Shown in pieces: positions 31,051 to 44,213 of a DNA stretch of 64,000 nt. The translations under genes and the position numbers were made by a program. The stretch is from Clavelina lepadiformis (Eukaryota; Chordata; Ascidiacea; Aplousobranchia; Clavelinidae): contig NC_135246.1 of the NCBI RefSeq assembly GCF_947623445.1, positions 12,941,856-13,005,855 on the forward strand. Reading direction: 5' to 3'. Under the pieces are notes generated by a model. It was not told the origin of the DNA. It worked only from the letters and a program-made list of their open reading frames with translations, and made no database searches. The stretch's first letter is position 1, and the number at the start of each line of letters is the position of its first letter.

Positions 31051-32079
31051 TACAGAACATAAATCGATAACGCATGCTTAAATCACGTGCATTTTAGGCA
31101 GCCCATACAGGGTTTTCTTAGCTTCCTTAACAGCAATTTAATTAAACATAAAAAAGAAAAGGACTCTTTATCCAAACTAGATGACCCTAAACTCAAGGTT
31201 ATATTAAGTGTACATCACATCAAATAAAATTTGTACTGACGGAAAATCGACTTTATGTTGTTGTATAACAACAGCTTAAAGCGTTTCCTGTAGTTTTGTT
31301 TACTACCTATCTTTTGAAAGGCGTTGCAAGATGGCTGTCAACAATGCAAATCCAGAAACTATAAACAAACGTGTTGTATGTCATAAGTGTATACAAAACA
31401 CCATCGATGAATATAAGCACTGTTTGCAGCAGCGTTATAGGCGAAACGGTACGATTCATAGCAATAATGCAAAGGCATGTCTGACAAGAACAAATGAAAT
31501 TGCAATACATGTCAACATCTCCTTAACAATTTTTAAGGTAAACCAACCTGGATTGTATATCTGTAAAATCAAAAAAAATTTATCTCCAGTTTTAGATAAG
31601 CCTGTGCAATAATAAAAACGTATCATAAAATGTAGAAGGCGATTATACAAGATTGTAAACGAATATCATTCTATAATCATAAAGAAATTTACTTGAAAAT
31701 CAACTATGATAGACCTGCAATATATGGGAAATATATACGTGGAATGCAATATACCGAATAAAGCAACAACCTCCGAAGAACTCGACTGCAAAACACTACT
31801 GCGAGGTTATATTCTCAGTAATGGCTGTACATAATAAGAAAAGAACTCGGAAAAAGGCTTTCCAGCGTTCAAATGACGAAACAATTTAACCTCAAAACAA
31901 AAACAGCAGATTCTAAAATTGCAACGGAGGGCAATAGTTTTGCAGCGACACAATAAATGTGAAATCAATACAAACAAGTTTTTCTTACAGGCTAATATTA
32001 ATGTGTGATTAGTAAACGTCTCCCATGCTTAAATGATTTGTTAAAATTTGTCCGAAAACCTCTTTCATACTCGTATGGT

Positions 32080-33401
32080 TTAAGCATAATTTCCCTCCTC
32101 TCCTATTGCTCTGTAGAGACAACATGTGAAGATCATGGCCAGCAACTGCAAGTAAAATTGTGTGATCATTCTATTGGAAACTGTAAGTAATTTCTACTCA
32201 TTTCGGTTTAATTAAAATTGAAACGTCGAGTAGCATTGCGCAATGATTGACGACAAGACTCCCTGAAAACGTTGCAAAAAATCGCAGAACATATACCTCG
32301 ACAACAAGAATTCCAATACCGACTCCTCCCAAAACCCAGAAGTATTGCTGGAACTTGCTCTCGCATCCAAGAGTATGATAGAAGCCGCTTTCCATGTTAA
32401 AGCAACTTGTTTCATTCCGTATGGTGCCAGATAAGCTGAGGGTGTCTCGTACACAGCACGAAGCCGGAAAAGGACGAGGCTCGGCAGCGCTATTCAATTT
32501 CGTCCAATTCGAACTGCCCCAGTTGTCCGGACTGTCAAATCCGCAGCATCCTACCTGGAATTAGAACGTCAAAGATCTATTGTATTCATATGCCTTACGC
32601 AATACATTTCTTAAAATGCAGGTAAATAAACTAAAATCATTTTAATCTAGCAAGAAGGTGGCAGTTTTATATCTTACCACAGACTGTAAGGTGTTCCATC
32701 CCTGGGTGATTCCATTATCTTGGATATTTTCATTATATTCGTTTAATGTATTTTTTGCCAGTCGAGAAACGTCTGGATAAAACACAAAAGCCAAAATAGC
32801 TCCGACGATCTCCACAATAAAGATAATGAGCACGATGGCGAAGAACTGAAAAACATAACAATCGTGTCATTCGTTTAGTGTTTTCGAACTTTCCTTGGCT
32901 GTGAGCGAATTAAAATCAGAAGAATCGTGACGACACTCACCGTCCCGAGAAGGCATCGATTTTCCTTGATGGCTCCGCAGCATCCAAGAAATGAGATGAC
33001 CAGCAAAGCCGCTCCAACTGCAATAAGGATGTAGGAAGCGCTGAAAATTACGGGATTGGAAGCGACTATTTGCATGAAAGATTGTCCATCAACAACGACC
33101 CATATTCCGACACCAAGCAAAGCTCCTCCACAAAGCTTTTAAGAAAACAATAAAGTTTTTAGATTCAGTAATATTTTGACAAAAAAATATTAAGCGGAAT
33201 AAGACCATTCGGTTGCGAATGCTACCTTATCAGTGTATAAGTGCAAGTGCGTGGAAAATTTAAGCACTTTCCTTTTCAAGACGTCAAAGAAGAAAAAACG
33301 ACTTTAAAGGCAGATTACAATCGTGACGTTGTACTTACAAAGAAAAGGAAGTTGAAAATAAACATGAGGTACTTCAAACATTTCTGACCACAAGTCTCCA
33401 T
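32080..33401 (-). CDS. Tetraspanin 6 of the cluster (249 aa, long six-cysteine loop)
   Basis: Exons in coding order: 33401-33339, 33135-32941, 32845-32678, 32554-32297, 32145-32080. It starts METCGQKCLKYLMFIFNFLF. Exon 2 has LCGGALLGVGIWVVVDGQ and FLGCCGAIKENRCLLGT. Exon 3 has FIVEIVGAILAFVFYPDV. Exon 4 is the longest in the array (86 codons), with VGCCGFDSPDNWGSSNW, PASCC, TSCFN and LGCESK, giving six loop cysteines and about 20-30 extra residues compared with the others. The NWT and NET triplets are possible N-glycosylation sites in the loop. The tail LLAMIFTCCLYRAIGEEGNYA keeps the cysteine pair. It is the first gene of the array in transcription order. Confidence 0.92.
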
Positions 33402-36400
33402 CTTGATGTCTTCGAGTGACCAATTCAAAACTTGCTAAATAACAGGCAATAGAAAACCTTAATCGTAGCTGACAAAAACAGACGTTAGTCGAAAATCACA
33501 GCAACAATTTTTCAGTGATCTCAAAAGCCTTGATGTTTTTTCGTTACCACTCTCCGCGTGAAAAATACCTCTGAAGGACCATTATAACCGTTCAAGCGTA
33601 TAAAATAGCCCAATGGTTGACCAGAGAACGTCTTTCGATAATACAAAAACGCAAGGCATTATTAAAGCGGGAAATAATAGGGGAAAATAAATATTTTCCA
33701 TAATCTACACAAACATGCCTTATTTGATGGCCATATCGTACCGAGCATAAAACCTTTTTTTTCTAAGAGGGTGAGTTTGCCAACAGGATAGTAGTATGTG
33801 ACAACTGAGACGGATTTAGGGCAAACTTTATGAACTGAATACCTATTCTACGCTGGTCCGCAGCTAAAGGTTCTCGGTGTAGCTTGATACGAAATTGCTT
33901 GCTGTTACACCAAACGCGTTAAAAAGATTGCACCAAAGGCAATCGTTGAAACAACTGTCGAGTACTTGCATGAAACAACAATACAGCGAGCTGTGGTGTA
34001 CAAAGCTCAGAAAACGATGAACGCGTTATTGTTGGAAAACAGGCAGCAATACTATGTGTCAAAACATGTTGAGTACCTTGGTGTAATACGTATACGCGCA
34101 GTACTAACAAAGATATACAAAATAAAACGTATGAATATGCGGTAACGAACGTATACTGACTCATGCAACTGTTGTTGTTTCTGGAATAGTCACCAATACA
34201 GTGTTGCCACTGACAATAAAATACGATTACTGTTTTGCAGTTCTCCGTGCCATCATTTTTAAAACGAGGAAATAATTCAATCTGTTTTTAAAAACATTGC
34301 AGCAGATTGCGTTGGCAAGTTGGCGTGAGTAAGTTCTTCCCTCAAGTTTTGAATAAAACGCAACGTAACAACGCAAGTGCTAGTACAGTATAACGTTTCA
34401 GCGAACAATATTGCAAAAAGACACATATTATAGAGTCATATTGATATTTATTACTTCAGCAAATATGACACTTAATAGAAGAAAACTCTCTAGACACTAT
34501 CTTTGGTTCCGCGTGATTGATAAATACTTGCGACAAAAAATTTGAAGCATTCACTCAAACCCAAACCTATTGACTCTTTTTCCAACACCTCACCTCTCAG
34601 CTACGTCAACAAACCGTAAACAGCTCAACAACCTAGGCTTATATAGCATCTTTATGTAGCGCAGAACGAGGTTTGAAAAGACCTGGCAAGAACACGTTTA
34701 ACCGTCACCGAAAACTCGGCCTGAAGCTATGTACCTCGAAAAATCAAGTCAAGTAGGATTCGACGGTAATAACGCTAATAAGCGCTTACACGACTAGGCT
34801 GAAAACGCGGCATGCCACTTAAACGCCAATTCATATTCTGAAAGGCTTGGCATGTTTAGCCCAGAGCTGGACACCATTAAGCAAGATCATATGCTGAACT
34901 ACAGCACGACTCTTTTTTGATACCTCAGCCGTCTTTACAATTCTAACGCCGCGTATTTTCCAAAATAAGCAAAGGGCTTTTCTAGCGAGCATTAAATTTC
35001 ACAGTTATTCCTTTTTCGGGGCCTTATTAATATTTGAGAGGTAAATATCTCTATTCTATTCACCGCCTGCCCTTGTGATTGTGACGCACCTCGACATACA
35101 GGTTGCGTCACACAACTAAAGATGCTATCTCAAAACCATTTAAAAAAAACTTTCAGTTTACCTCATACCTGTTAAGTTCTGGTAGAATATAAACACTGTT
35201 AATTTCAAGCCAAAAATCTTAAAATCGAAGGAAATAGTTGAGCACTTTCCAGACCAACGCCTATTGCGTTCTTTCCTTAAATTAGCCTTTTTCCTTCTGG
35301 ATGAAAAATCGTGCTTCATAAGCACGTGATCGACGTCACAAGCCAGTTAGTTTTTCATAAAACCGATTACGTCAATATCAGAATTGTTCTGAAAATAACC
35401 CATTGTGAAGACAAATGGTATGATATCATCAGAACGTTACGATAGCATACTTGGGCGTTGCTAGCCCTAGTCATGTGATCCAATCCGTATATTAGCAACA
35501 GTTGCATTGCATTCATTTGATGGCACCTACAGAATTAGTATCGAAGCGCAAAATTGAAGTGCATTTTAGTGGCTATACGTCTCAAGCTTTCCACTCAACT
35601 GCTTCTGATGAAATGAAATGCAAAGAAGTATACAAAATTAATTATACAAAACCATAAAGCTATATCAATTGCAAGCAGAGCATAAAACTACGGCAAATAA
35701 TAAGCTTAGCTAACTCCACAAATCAAATTGCACTATCAAGGCTGGCAGCGATTGTAAACATGTAATTATGACGTGCTTTCAGTGAACATTTGCCAATTAC
35801 AAAACAGAACACTTAAGATATACGGCTATGTTTTTGTACATAGAAATGTTAATAAAATAAAAAGGCAAATATGCATCGATCTATTGCCGTCGAGACCATA
35901 AAGGTACACAAACATTGCCTTTCAAAAAGGGAAGTTGCAACACTTCCCTTCGGATGGTACGTCAATACCGGAGCTTTTAACTGATACAGAACCGTTTTAT
36001 ACCTGTTTACCACAAATAACGTGACGCGTCAAAACCCTCAAACCGGTATAAATTCTGTTCCAAAGAAGCAGAATTCAAGTTTTGTTGAAAATCGTTCAAG
36101 CGAAACTTGTAAGTATGTCCAGAACAAACCGAACACTTCAGTAGCAAAACTAAGCGAAACCTACAATTGTAATTCATTCAATGGCTGCGTAAGTTGGGCT
36201 CTCCAAATTATGGTCTTCATGTCACTGACAAAGGCATTTTCAGAATTAGCTTAGGGTTTACACCACGATAAAAGTTCAAAAAGAAGCCGGGATTTTCATC
36301 CCATAAACCTGGCAAAACTAACACTATGAAACTTTACTAGCACACGTACAATATTACCAATTTGTTTAGGTCTTAAGCTAAATGTCTCTAGGCTTGCAAC

Positions 36401-39400
36401 TAACAGCGGTTTACTCCAGCATGCTCGTATAAAAGGATTCTACTATCAATGCATCCTATTAACATTTTAGGACGGGTTCCTTTTAACGCTTTTTCAGAAC
36501 ATTTAAGTTAATAAAAATAAGTCTGATCAATACAAAGCAGTAATGTGTGTAGACCCACAAGAAAAAATCTGAAAATATACTCGCTTTTCATAGTAGGTAA
36601 TGAATCATTTAAGTATGCATTGGGTTGAGCAACGTTTATGCAGTTGCTATATTTATCAATTAAAATTGGAACCATGACCAACAAACCTTAATACTCCACC
36701 AAATAGCACATAAATTACGTACCGAATGATTCTTACTAGCAATTCGTGAACAGTTTTAAGTTAATATTAATATATGTTTTACTGCCGCAAATAATGCAGC
36801 AGTAAAGTCATCGACCTGAAAATAGCAGACGTGTCTATAGTCGTTGTTATATTAATATCCCCACGATCACGAATTCTTTCGCAATCAGTGTTAGCCTACC
36901 TCGTCATCAAAAGTTGTTTATAGAACAGGTTAATTTAAATTAGGGAGCATGATGATACGTTTCTGACCCGTTTCAGATGGCAAAGGTGCAATCGTTGACA
37001 TAACATATGAGTACTAACAAACAGCATACCTGCTGACTTCCACTATACCAAACCGTATATAATCCTTCAGCTAATAACGTTTAATACTGACAGCTGTTTA
37101 TTATATATTGGATGTTGTTATTATGTGACTGCAATTACGTGACCAATATACACAACCTGACAGCCCTACTCGACACATCGTAACATCCTCACACATAGGT
37201 GCAACGTTGTATATACGAGCTGCTAAATACCACCATCAGTGCTCCCAAGTTATGTCTTCTAGCACGCTGCTGTGGGACTTACCTCGCTGCTTGCGCCAAA
37301 TGAAATACAGCACATTACGTTGAAACCATCATATCCTGTAGCGTGTGTGCGGCGTACGTACCACTCCGAAATGTGATAAACTGCAAATAAAAAGGTTATT
37401 ACCGTATAACACAATATTTCAATAAACCGGGCGCGTCTTGAGACATTTCTTGGTAGTATAATGTTCGGATTTTGTACATACACTTTTCAGGGTTTATAGT
37501 CGTGCTGTCGCAAACTACAATCGTGCAAAGCACACGCACGAACCCGATTAATTATCGATCAATGCACAATCAAACGGCATATACTGCTCCATATTAATCT
37601 CACGCCTATAATGTGAGTTCGTAAAAGTTGCTCAATATGCACTGTGTACCCAGAGATATGGCGTTGTAATACCAAAGAATATATTAATTACATCTCCTAC
37701 AAAGCGGAATATCGGATCAAATACAACAGGCGTTGACGCGATCAACAGACTTCAGCAAACAAAGATGCAAGAATAACAATGGCTGATACGTCATGTTGTT
37801 TACACAGCAAATGGAAAGGAAAAATACGTGGCTGGGCTTTTGTTCAGAGATTGTAAATTCTTTTGTCCAAATTCAAACTTTCACAATGACGTTATTTACC
37901 AATATTCGTGTCTTACATTATCATATTCTCATAATCAGACTCAAATGTAAACACATGTTCAGCTAATAGGCTGATGCTTGCTGACGTTATTAATCAACTA
38001 TTACTTCTAGCATTGCTTTACGTAAGAGGAGGATTTGGGGTTTAAAAACCGCCCCATTTCGTTGGCATATTACATGTAAAAAATTCTGTTACTATCATTA
38101 AATGTGTTATGTGATATTACAAAGCCCTCTTCTTGAACATTTTCTGTATACACCGATGACTCATAAGATTGCTTTGACTATTAGGCGTTGTATATCACAG
38201 CACAAAGAAAGAAACTAGAACAGCATACGTGCTTGTCAATACAGTACTATGACATGCACAGCAAGCAAAAATAATAAAAATAGCCGATATTCTCAGTGTT
38301 TTATATATGCGAATGAAACCTTACTTATCATCACGTGAACATGAGGTAATTTTTGGCTTTAGCTTGTTGTGCCTGATAGAGAATCACATGCGTTGTAAAG
38401 GGAGAAAATCTAGGCTTTTCTGCTTTTCCCAGAAAAACGACAAGATAAAACGCGCCGTTTGTAACTGACCTTAAAATTGATCATTATAAGAGCTACTCGT
38501 GTCGTGTGACATTGAAGAAATGAAGGGTCCACGCAGTGAACTTATTTAATTTAAGGGGGAATTCCAGGCCTTTTTAAAAAAAGATAAAAGTTCGCTGATT
38601 TTAAAACTGCAAACAAAATTTTGTTAAAATTATTTTTATACAAATATAGTCATTTTCATGAAATTGTGCGGGAAACGGATACAACGTCACCGTTGGTAGT
38701 TTGCTGTTCAAGCACATATCAGGTAAAAACGCATAGTAGCTGCGTATCAGAAAAGTCCTTTTCCCAAACTTAGTGACGTTATTTTTTTTAATTCATTCTG
38801 TTTGGTGGTTGACCAATGACATGATGCATTACTTATTTAACGGGTGTTATCTTTATAAGTAGGTTATGGAGTTACAACACCAGCAGAATCAGTGACGTTG
38901 CAACTTCACAATTTGCCACACAAAAATCAGCGCATCGGTTCAGTGTTTAGGGTGTTTAGAGTTACACCATTTGCATAAAGCTGCAAAAAGGTAGCTTTGA
39001 AACATAAAGGGAAATGTGGGGGTGTTTCTAAACATGACATTTTTAGGGAGGGTTATTAGTTATTACCATGATCAATACTACACATGTTCCAAATTTTGAA
39101 CATCTTGCATAGTAAAGCCCCAAAACAACTCGATTGCTTGAAACTACTATTGAAGAATCGGTATGTATCTCACTCTCTCTGTGTCAGCTTAGTACGATTG
39201 GTGTCGTTGTCGCAATGAGTATCAGCTTCGTACAATTGGTATAATTGTCTTCAAAATACCGTGTAAAAATATTTTCGCTTTACGGGCACTTTAAGAGTTT
39301 GTCTAGTTTGTTTCCAAAACAAAAGCACTTGCAAGATTGAGCTCAGCGTAATGCGTCAACTTGTGCAATAGACGTACATACTTATTATTATCTATACAAC

Positions 39401-40829
39401 TTCCGTCATCGGTGCTTATAGTTGTCTATATCAGCAGGTCTATTATGGTACTTAACAAGGCATTTGACATTTAACAGTATGGTGTATAAGAAACTATTTC
39501 GGACAAGCTTACTTAAACGAGTATAGTGTCGGTTAAAAGATGTAGCCACATTATAAAAACTTTAAACGCATAGCGGCATTGTAAATCGATATAGGAAATT
39601 ACAGTTAACAAGAAATCTGCTTTATGGTAGCGGTTATTACCGGAATAACACTGGACGTGTGTAATATTATCAGTATACGTACTTGACTTTTTGTGAGAAT
39701 GCAAAAACGTTACCTTCGACTAACTGTGTTAGGTATTTTGATAGTCGCTTCTCATTTGCGATAGTAGAATAAACTATTACGTTTTTACTCTTTCAACTAC
39801 TCTATATGTAATCAAATTGTCAGACACTTACAGTTCCAGTACCAACAACCACTAGTAATAGAATAACAAACGGTCGTCATCACAAGTTGCAAAAACAATG
39901 AATGATCTTTTTTCCTAACTGAGAGAACACTTCATGAAATTGGTCACGAGTACCAGTACTGTAAATAACCAAAAAGTAAGTTAGATTATTACTCAAGTAA
40001 TTTCAACGTCGTATTTTACACTGCGTCATATCGTCGACTTGTAGACAGAAATACATTTACACGATCAATTCTACTGCCATTTAGCTATGTGACACAGGCA
40101 GAAAAGGGCCTGCAACTTTATTACGTATGCCCAACTTACAGCTTTAAACTTTCCCGTTTTTAAGTTATCGATTAAATTAAGATTACAAATATTAAATATT
40201 ATCAAACATCAAATACAGCAAATATTATCAAACATCACTGTTGTGCAGTATCAAGACCTAAACCGTTTAATGTACTAATGACAGACATATTCTCTTTTTA
40301 CGTAGACTGGCCTGACAATTGTCTTTCTGGATAAAAATGATTCTTCCCTTGCATTTTCACAACGCATTGATACTGGTAGAAATGCTTTATTTGCTTCTAA
40401 ACAAGTTCCAAGTGGTTTCGGTTTTGATTTCGATTTCGCTTTATTTTTTCTTTTCGCTGCGGCAACAACAAAATATTCTTAAGGTGAGTGTCCACAAAAA
40501 TAGTCGATTGCGAAATAAAGACGATATCGGAAACTACATTGCCCTAAGACTAAGTGGTGCCCAAATATTTTAAACTCAAAGCAACATATAGTCTGGGTGT
40601 GGTGGCAGTGCTAACCTTCCATCGTTGTAATTTACATCTTGCACGTAAATCCATCAGAGCTTTGCCGCTTTTTCCCGTTAGTTGATTGTCTGTGACCGTA
40701 TTTCTTCTTTGGCTAGTCTACAACTAGTTAGACATCACACTTCATCAGTATCATGTTTGAACGTTTTGCAGATGTAAAATTCATTTGATAAAACGAAGCT
40801 GCTCTAAAAACGCTTAAATAACCAGGCAT
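33402..40829. other. Gene-poor region upstream of the tetraspanin array
   Basis: More than 7 kb without a recognisable gene. One exon-like frame lies at 37283-37380, listed separately. A plus-strand stretch ending AAG/GTGAGT near 40484 looks like a donor after a short frame but has no clear acceptor or similarity. No RNA gene was recognised. Distal regulatory DNA of the cluster is possible but not visible. Confidence 0.4.
37283..37380 (-). other. Orphan internal exon candidate
   Basis: Strong splice signals bracket this 98-nt minus-strand segment: TTTTTATTTGCAG before it and GAG/GTAAGT after it. One of three frames is open (YHISEWYVRRTHATGYDGF then NVMCCISFGASSE). It could be an internal exon of an unseen gene or a 5' exon of tetraspanin 6. 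The product is not recognised. Confidence 0.25.
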
Positions 40830-41460
40830 TCAGAGGGCAAGAGGCCTGATGCGGGCTCGTTGGCGACAAGGCTGAAGCGCTTCCAGTTAACCTTCCTGAA
40901 GTTCGATTGCTTCATTGGAGTGCTTGTAACTGATGACATATAAGCTCACGACCACATGCATTGATAAGCGAGGGTCGAAGTTGGGACCGCGAGAACTTCT
41001 CAAGCCCATATCTGTTTGGTATACTTGGTTGTCAGCATCAATGTTTGCAAATGCCAGGTCGGAGTTTATGGTTACTGCTCTTCAGCGTTCGGAGATAAAG
41101 TGACTTTGGACTGAAGAAGAGTAAGGCCAGAATGTTCTTCGGTGCCCAGGAGGTCACAGATTGTCCGTTGTCAATGTTGTTATTACAGTATATCCCCAGC
41201 CAACATGTACAATTGTACATACACTTGTAGTCGCCACCATGATTGAATAAATGTGGCAGGCCATGTCTCCTGCTTAGTATAGAACTTGCTAGCGGGAAGC
41301 TGTGAAGAGCTAACTTGTCTGCAGAAGTGTAGCGGGTCTCTTGGAGAAAGATGATAAGGGCCTGATGTTTATGGACGAAATGCTCGATGACACTAAGCTT
41401 GCTCAAAACTATACACCCGATGTTCAGCTGCAGTATTGTTGGTCGAAGTAGACTACTTGT
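40830..41460 (-). mobile_element. LINE fragment with apurinic-type endonuclease domain, decayed
   Basis: On the minus strand the translation starts TILQLNIG near 41460 and runs through VIEHFVHKHQALIIFLQETR, the typical N-terminal part of a LINE ORF2 endonuclease, followed by a hydrophobic GSILSRRHGL-type segment. Further on, short pieces in different frames read PRSQHRP-like and NFRKVNWKRFSL, which fit the end of the endonuclease and the linker to the reverse transcriptase in I/Jockey-related LINEs. Several frame changes and a stop are needed, so this is a dead 5' fragment. No reverse transcriptase domain was found nearby. Confidence 0.6.
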
Positions 41461-42550
41461 TTTTGTTTTGCCATATTTAGGGTAGTTGCCGTCTCACTTG
41501 CTGCCGAATGTCCTGGGTGAGGTCTCTTGGTGTCAGACGTGGCTACCTTTTGTTTAAAGACGTAGCCCTGAGATCAGCGCGAGGACCTACATGACATGAC
41601 GCCCAGATCCAAACACTACTGCTGTGACCGTTTGTTGTGCCTAAAACAAGTTCTTATTTTGTAACTTTATATATAGATCTACAGTTCTACACTAACACCA
41701 GTCTCTTTGCGTCCAAATATTTCGTGTTTTGCAACCACAAGAAAACGACGTATTGATACTAATGGCAAAAATGGAAATGCTGAAGTCGACTGAAAATTAT
41801 AATACCGTGTTTTCAGAAATATAAAAGCAAATTCAAGTTTATCTGCTGAAAAGCAAGTTGAACTGTGTGTAGCCAAATTCCTTGCCCTGTTGGGTATGGT
41901 GTGTTGACTATGGTTTTCTGCATGGTTTCGGTTTTGCATTTCGCATTTTCATTCTTTTTATAGCTACAGCAACCGCATGATTTTTACAAAACCTCATTTT
42001 TTTCATGAAACACTTTACTTAAGAAAATTTAGAGGCCTTTCGGAGTGCTAAGAAACTCCAGTATCGGGCCATTGCAGAAGTTAGTTAAACAACTTTTCAG
42101 GTTTATTTTATACTTAAAATCGTAAATTTGTTGCGCTGTTTATGAATGCGACATACTGTGTATGAATATGTATGATTTTGTTTTTAACTTTACAGTAAAC
42201 TTCAAACCCGTTTAAGTTTTAAACTAGTTAAACCCAGGCCAAACAGGTCTATGAGATTTTTCCAAGTTTAATACAAACGATTCTCTTGCATATATTGCAT
42301 TGCAACCAAGACTTATCGTTGTCTGTTAAATGACTGGTTCACAGTCGTTGGTTTGATCGTTCAAATAATGTATTCCATCCATACTATATTTGCAAGTGAT
42401 ACAGATAATTATTCGAAACTGCTTCAAAAACGCTTGAACGACTTCGACAAAAGACTGCTATCAGAAAAAAACGAAATGGAACTATTCGTGAGTTGTGATG
42501 CGGCAAGGAATTTGCAACAGGCATTGGAGACTGGCGGGTTTTCGACTCGG

Positions 42551-42607
42551 TTGCCGAGTTGTTAGAAGGCTACTGGGCTCGCCACAATGCGGCCCGCGTT
42601 CAACACC
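42551..42607 (+). repeat. tRNA-like remnant (possible SINE head)
   Basis: An A-box-like TTGCCGAGTTGTTAGAAGGC at 42551-42570 is followed about 25 bases later by a B-box-like GCGTTCAACACC at 42596-42607. The spacing suits a tRNA with a long variable region or a tRNA-derived SINE head. Stems do not pair well enough for a functional tRNA. Confidence 0.3.
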
Positions 42608-43698
42608 CAGACTATTGTAAGTGATCGAGCGGCAAGTCCAAAAACTTGTTGGCCTAAAATCAAAGATTATTTGTCAAAAAATTTACTGGTGAAAGGATTT
42701 GTACTAATATGTAGTGGATAAGCAGTTATTGCCAGAAATAAGGGGCAAAATAGCGCAAATTCATCGCTTGATTATGACGATATAACTGGTTCTTATTACG
42801 TCATAATTACAACAAAAGGGATGACTTGGGCATTTGGATTCAGTATGAACAGAATGTTTCTTGTGACAAACAAGGAGAGAGTAATACGCATAATTATAGC
42901 GTAATTGAGTGTATGACAGGAACATTTTGCCTTAAAAAAGTCTAACCTAGCTTACCGTTGGTGTATTGTACTACCGGTAGTTAATCTAGATGCTAACCGG
43001 GAGTGCAATGCATTCTTGGCTTTTGGCTCTAACCTACAGTAGTCCGGTACCGGTAACTGCGGTAAAAACAAGAATGCTTTACCAGTTTATTTACTGTCAT
43101 CTGTGACATTTCTATGCTGAAAATAAACAGTACCTTTCACTAATCATCTCTCTATAAAGACGTATTCCTCCAAGTCGCGTTAGCGAGCTTACCATATCTA
43201 ATAGAAATCCCAGTCATTAGGCACATCGTTTTGCATAGTGACGTCATAATCACCATCCTCTCCTTTATAATTGGAGGCTAAATTTGCGATACAATTTTGG
43301 TAATAATTGTTTAACCTTTAGATATTATCAAAAATCTTTCCACCAATTTGTTCACTGACAACTGCTGTTTGATTTTAAACCAACCTGTTTTTGGACTTGC
43401 CCCTCATTTTACCAAACAGTTGACATCACAAGTTGTAAAGACACTAAGACAGTGCTTCTGTTTCCAGTCCTTACGTCAAAGAAAACATCATTCAAATTGA
43501 TCACGACTACCAGTAGCAGTAGAACAAAATAAATCATTTGATATAACTTGAGCAGGGCCAGCACTATACATACTGCGGAGCCCAATTTCGTAATTGTTAG
43601 CGGGGCCTCATAGCTACTTTACTATACCCAATAAAAATACACACCAAGATAAACAATAGACGTCTTTTTTATTCTTACTGTAGCGTAATACGCTAAAT

Positions 43699-44213
43699 CA
43701 GTGGTTCTCAACCTTTTTAGCTTGCGGACCGGTAAAATTTCAAAACAAATTTTGCGGACCGGTGGACCTTCAAAAATCTACCCAAAATGTAATTACGACA
43801 AAAGTATGCAACTCAAAAGTTGTTTTCGCTAAATTATACTGTAAAATTTCGTTAAATTTTGTTTAAAAGTCTTCTTAACTTTCACATACAACTGGTCTTA
43901 AACTAGTTGTAGCCTACTTTTAAACAGTTGGGCACAACACTTGCAGCATTTGGACCTACGATAAAGTCCTAAGTAGACCATGAACTCTATGTTACGTCAC
44001 ACTGCTGCAAATTACGGAACTGGCGAAGCTCTAAATCAGTTTAAAATTTGATTTTTTATTTCTTTAATCAATGTACAAGCCTTCAACAACTTGCATTTTG
44101 CAATTGAGATATAAAATTGCAATATATTTGACGGACCAGCTGGAAAGTTGACGCGGGCCAGCACCGGTCCGCGGGCCAGCACCGGTCCGCGGACCGGCGG
44201 TTGAGAACCACTG
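43699..44213. mobile_element. Non-autonomous hAT-type element (515 bp) with perfect 8-bp target duplication
   Basis: The ends are CAGTGGTTCTCAACC and GGTTGAGAACCACTG, perfect inverted repeats over 15 bp. The element is flanked by CGCTAAAT at 43691-43698 and 44214-44221. GGACCGG-type motifs repeat near both ends (four or more copies of CGGACCGG/CCGGTCCG), a likely subterminal binding array. No coding frame is present, so it needed a transposase from elsewhere. Confidence 0.88.

Larger units (their letters stand above)
28942..32079. other. Intergenic between tetraspanins 5 and 6, with a SINE-like element and an orphan exon candidate
   Basis: Contains an exon-like open stretch at 29883-30067 and a tRNA-like repeat at about 30800-31050, both listed separately. 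A plus-strand frame at 31331-31612 overlaps long minus-strand frames and has no supporting signal. Nothing else was recognised. Confidence 0.4.

Noticed and set aside
31331-31612. Plus-strand frame of 93 codons
   Set aside because: Long frames occur on the opposite strand over the same bases, there is no splice context or similarity, and local sequence is low-complexity AT-rich.
36021-36254. 77-codon plus-strand frame in the gene-poor region
   Set aside because: Composition looks random, with no acceptor, donor or recognised motif.
41679-41939. 86-codon minus-strand frame beside the LINE relic
   Set aside because: No LINE or other similarity could be recognised, and it does not continue the endonuclease frame.
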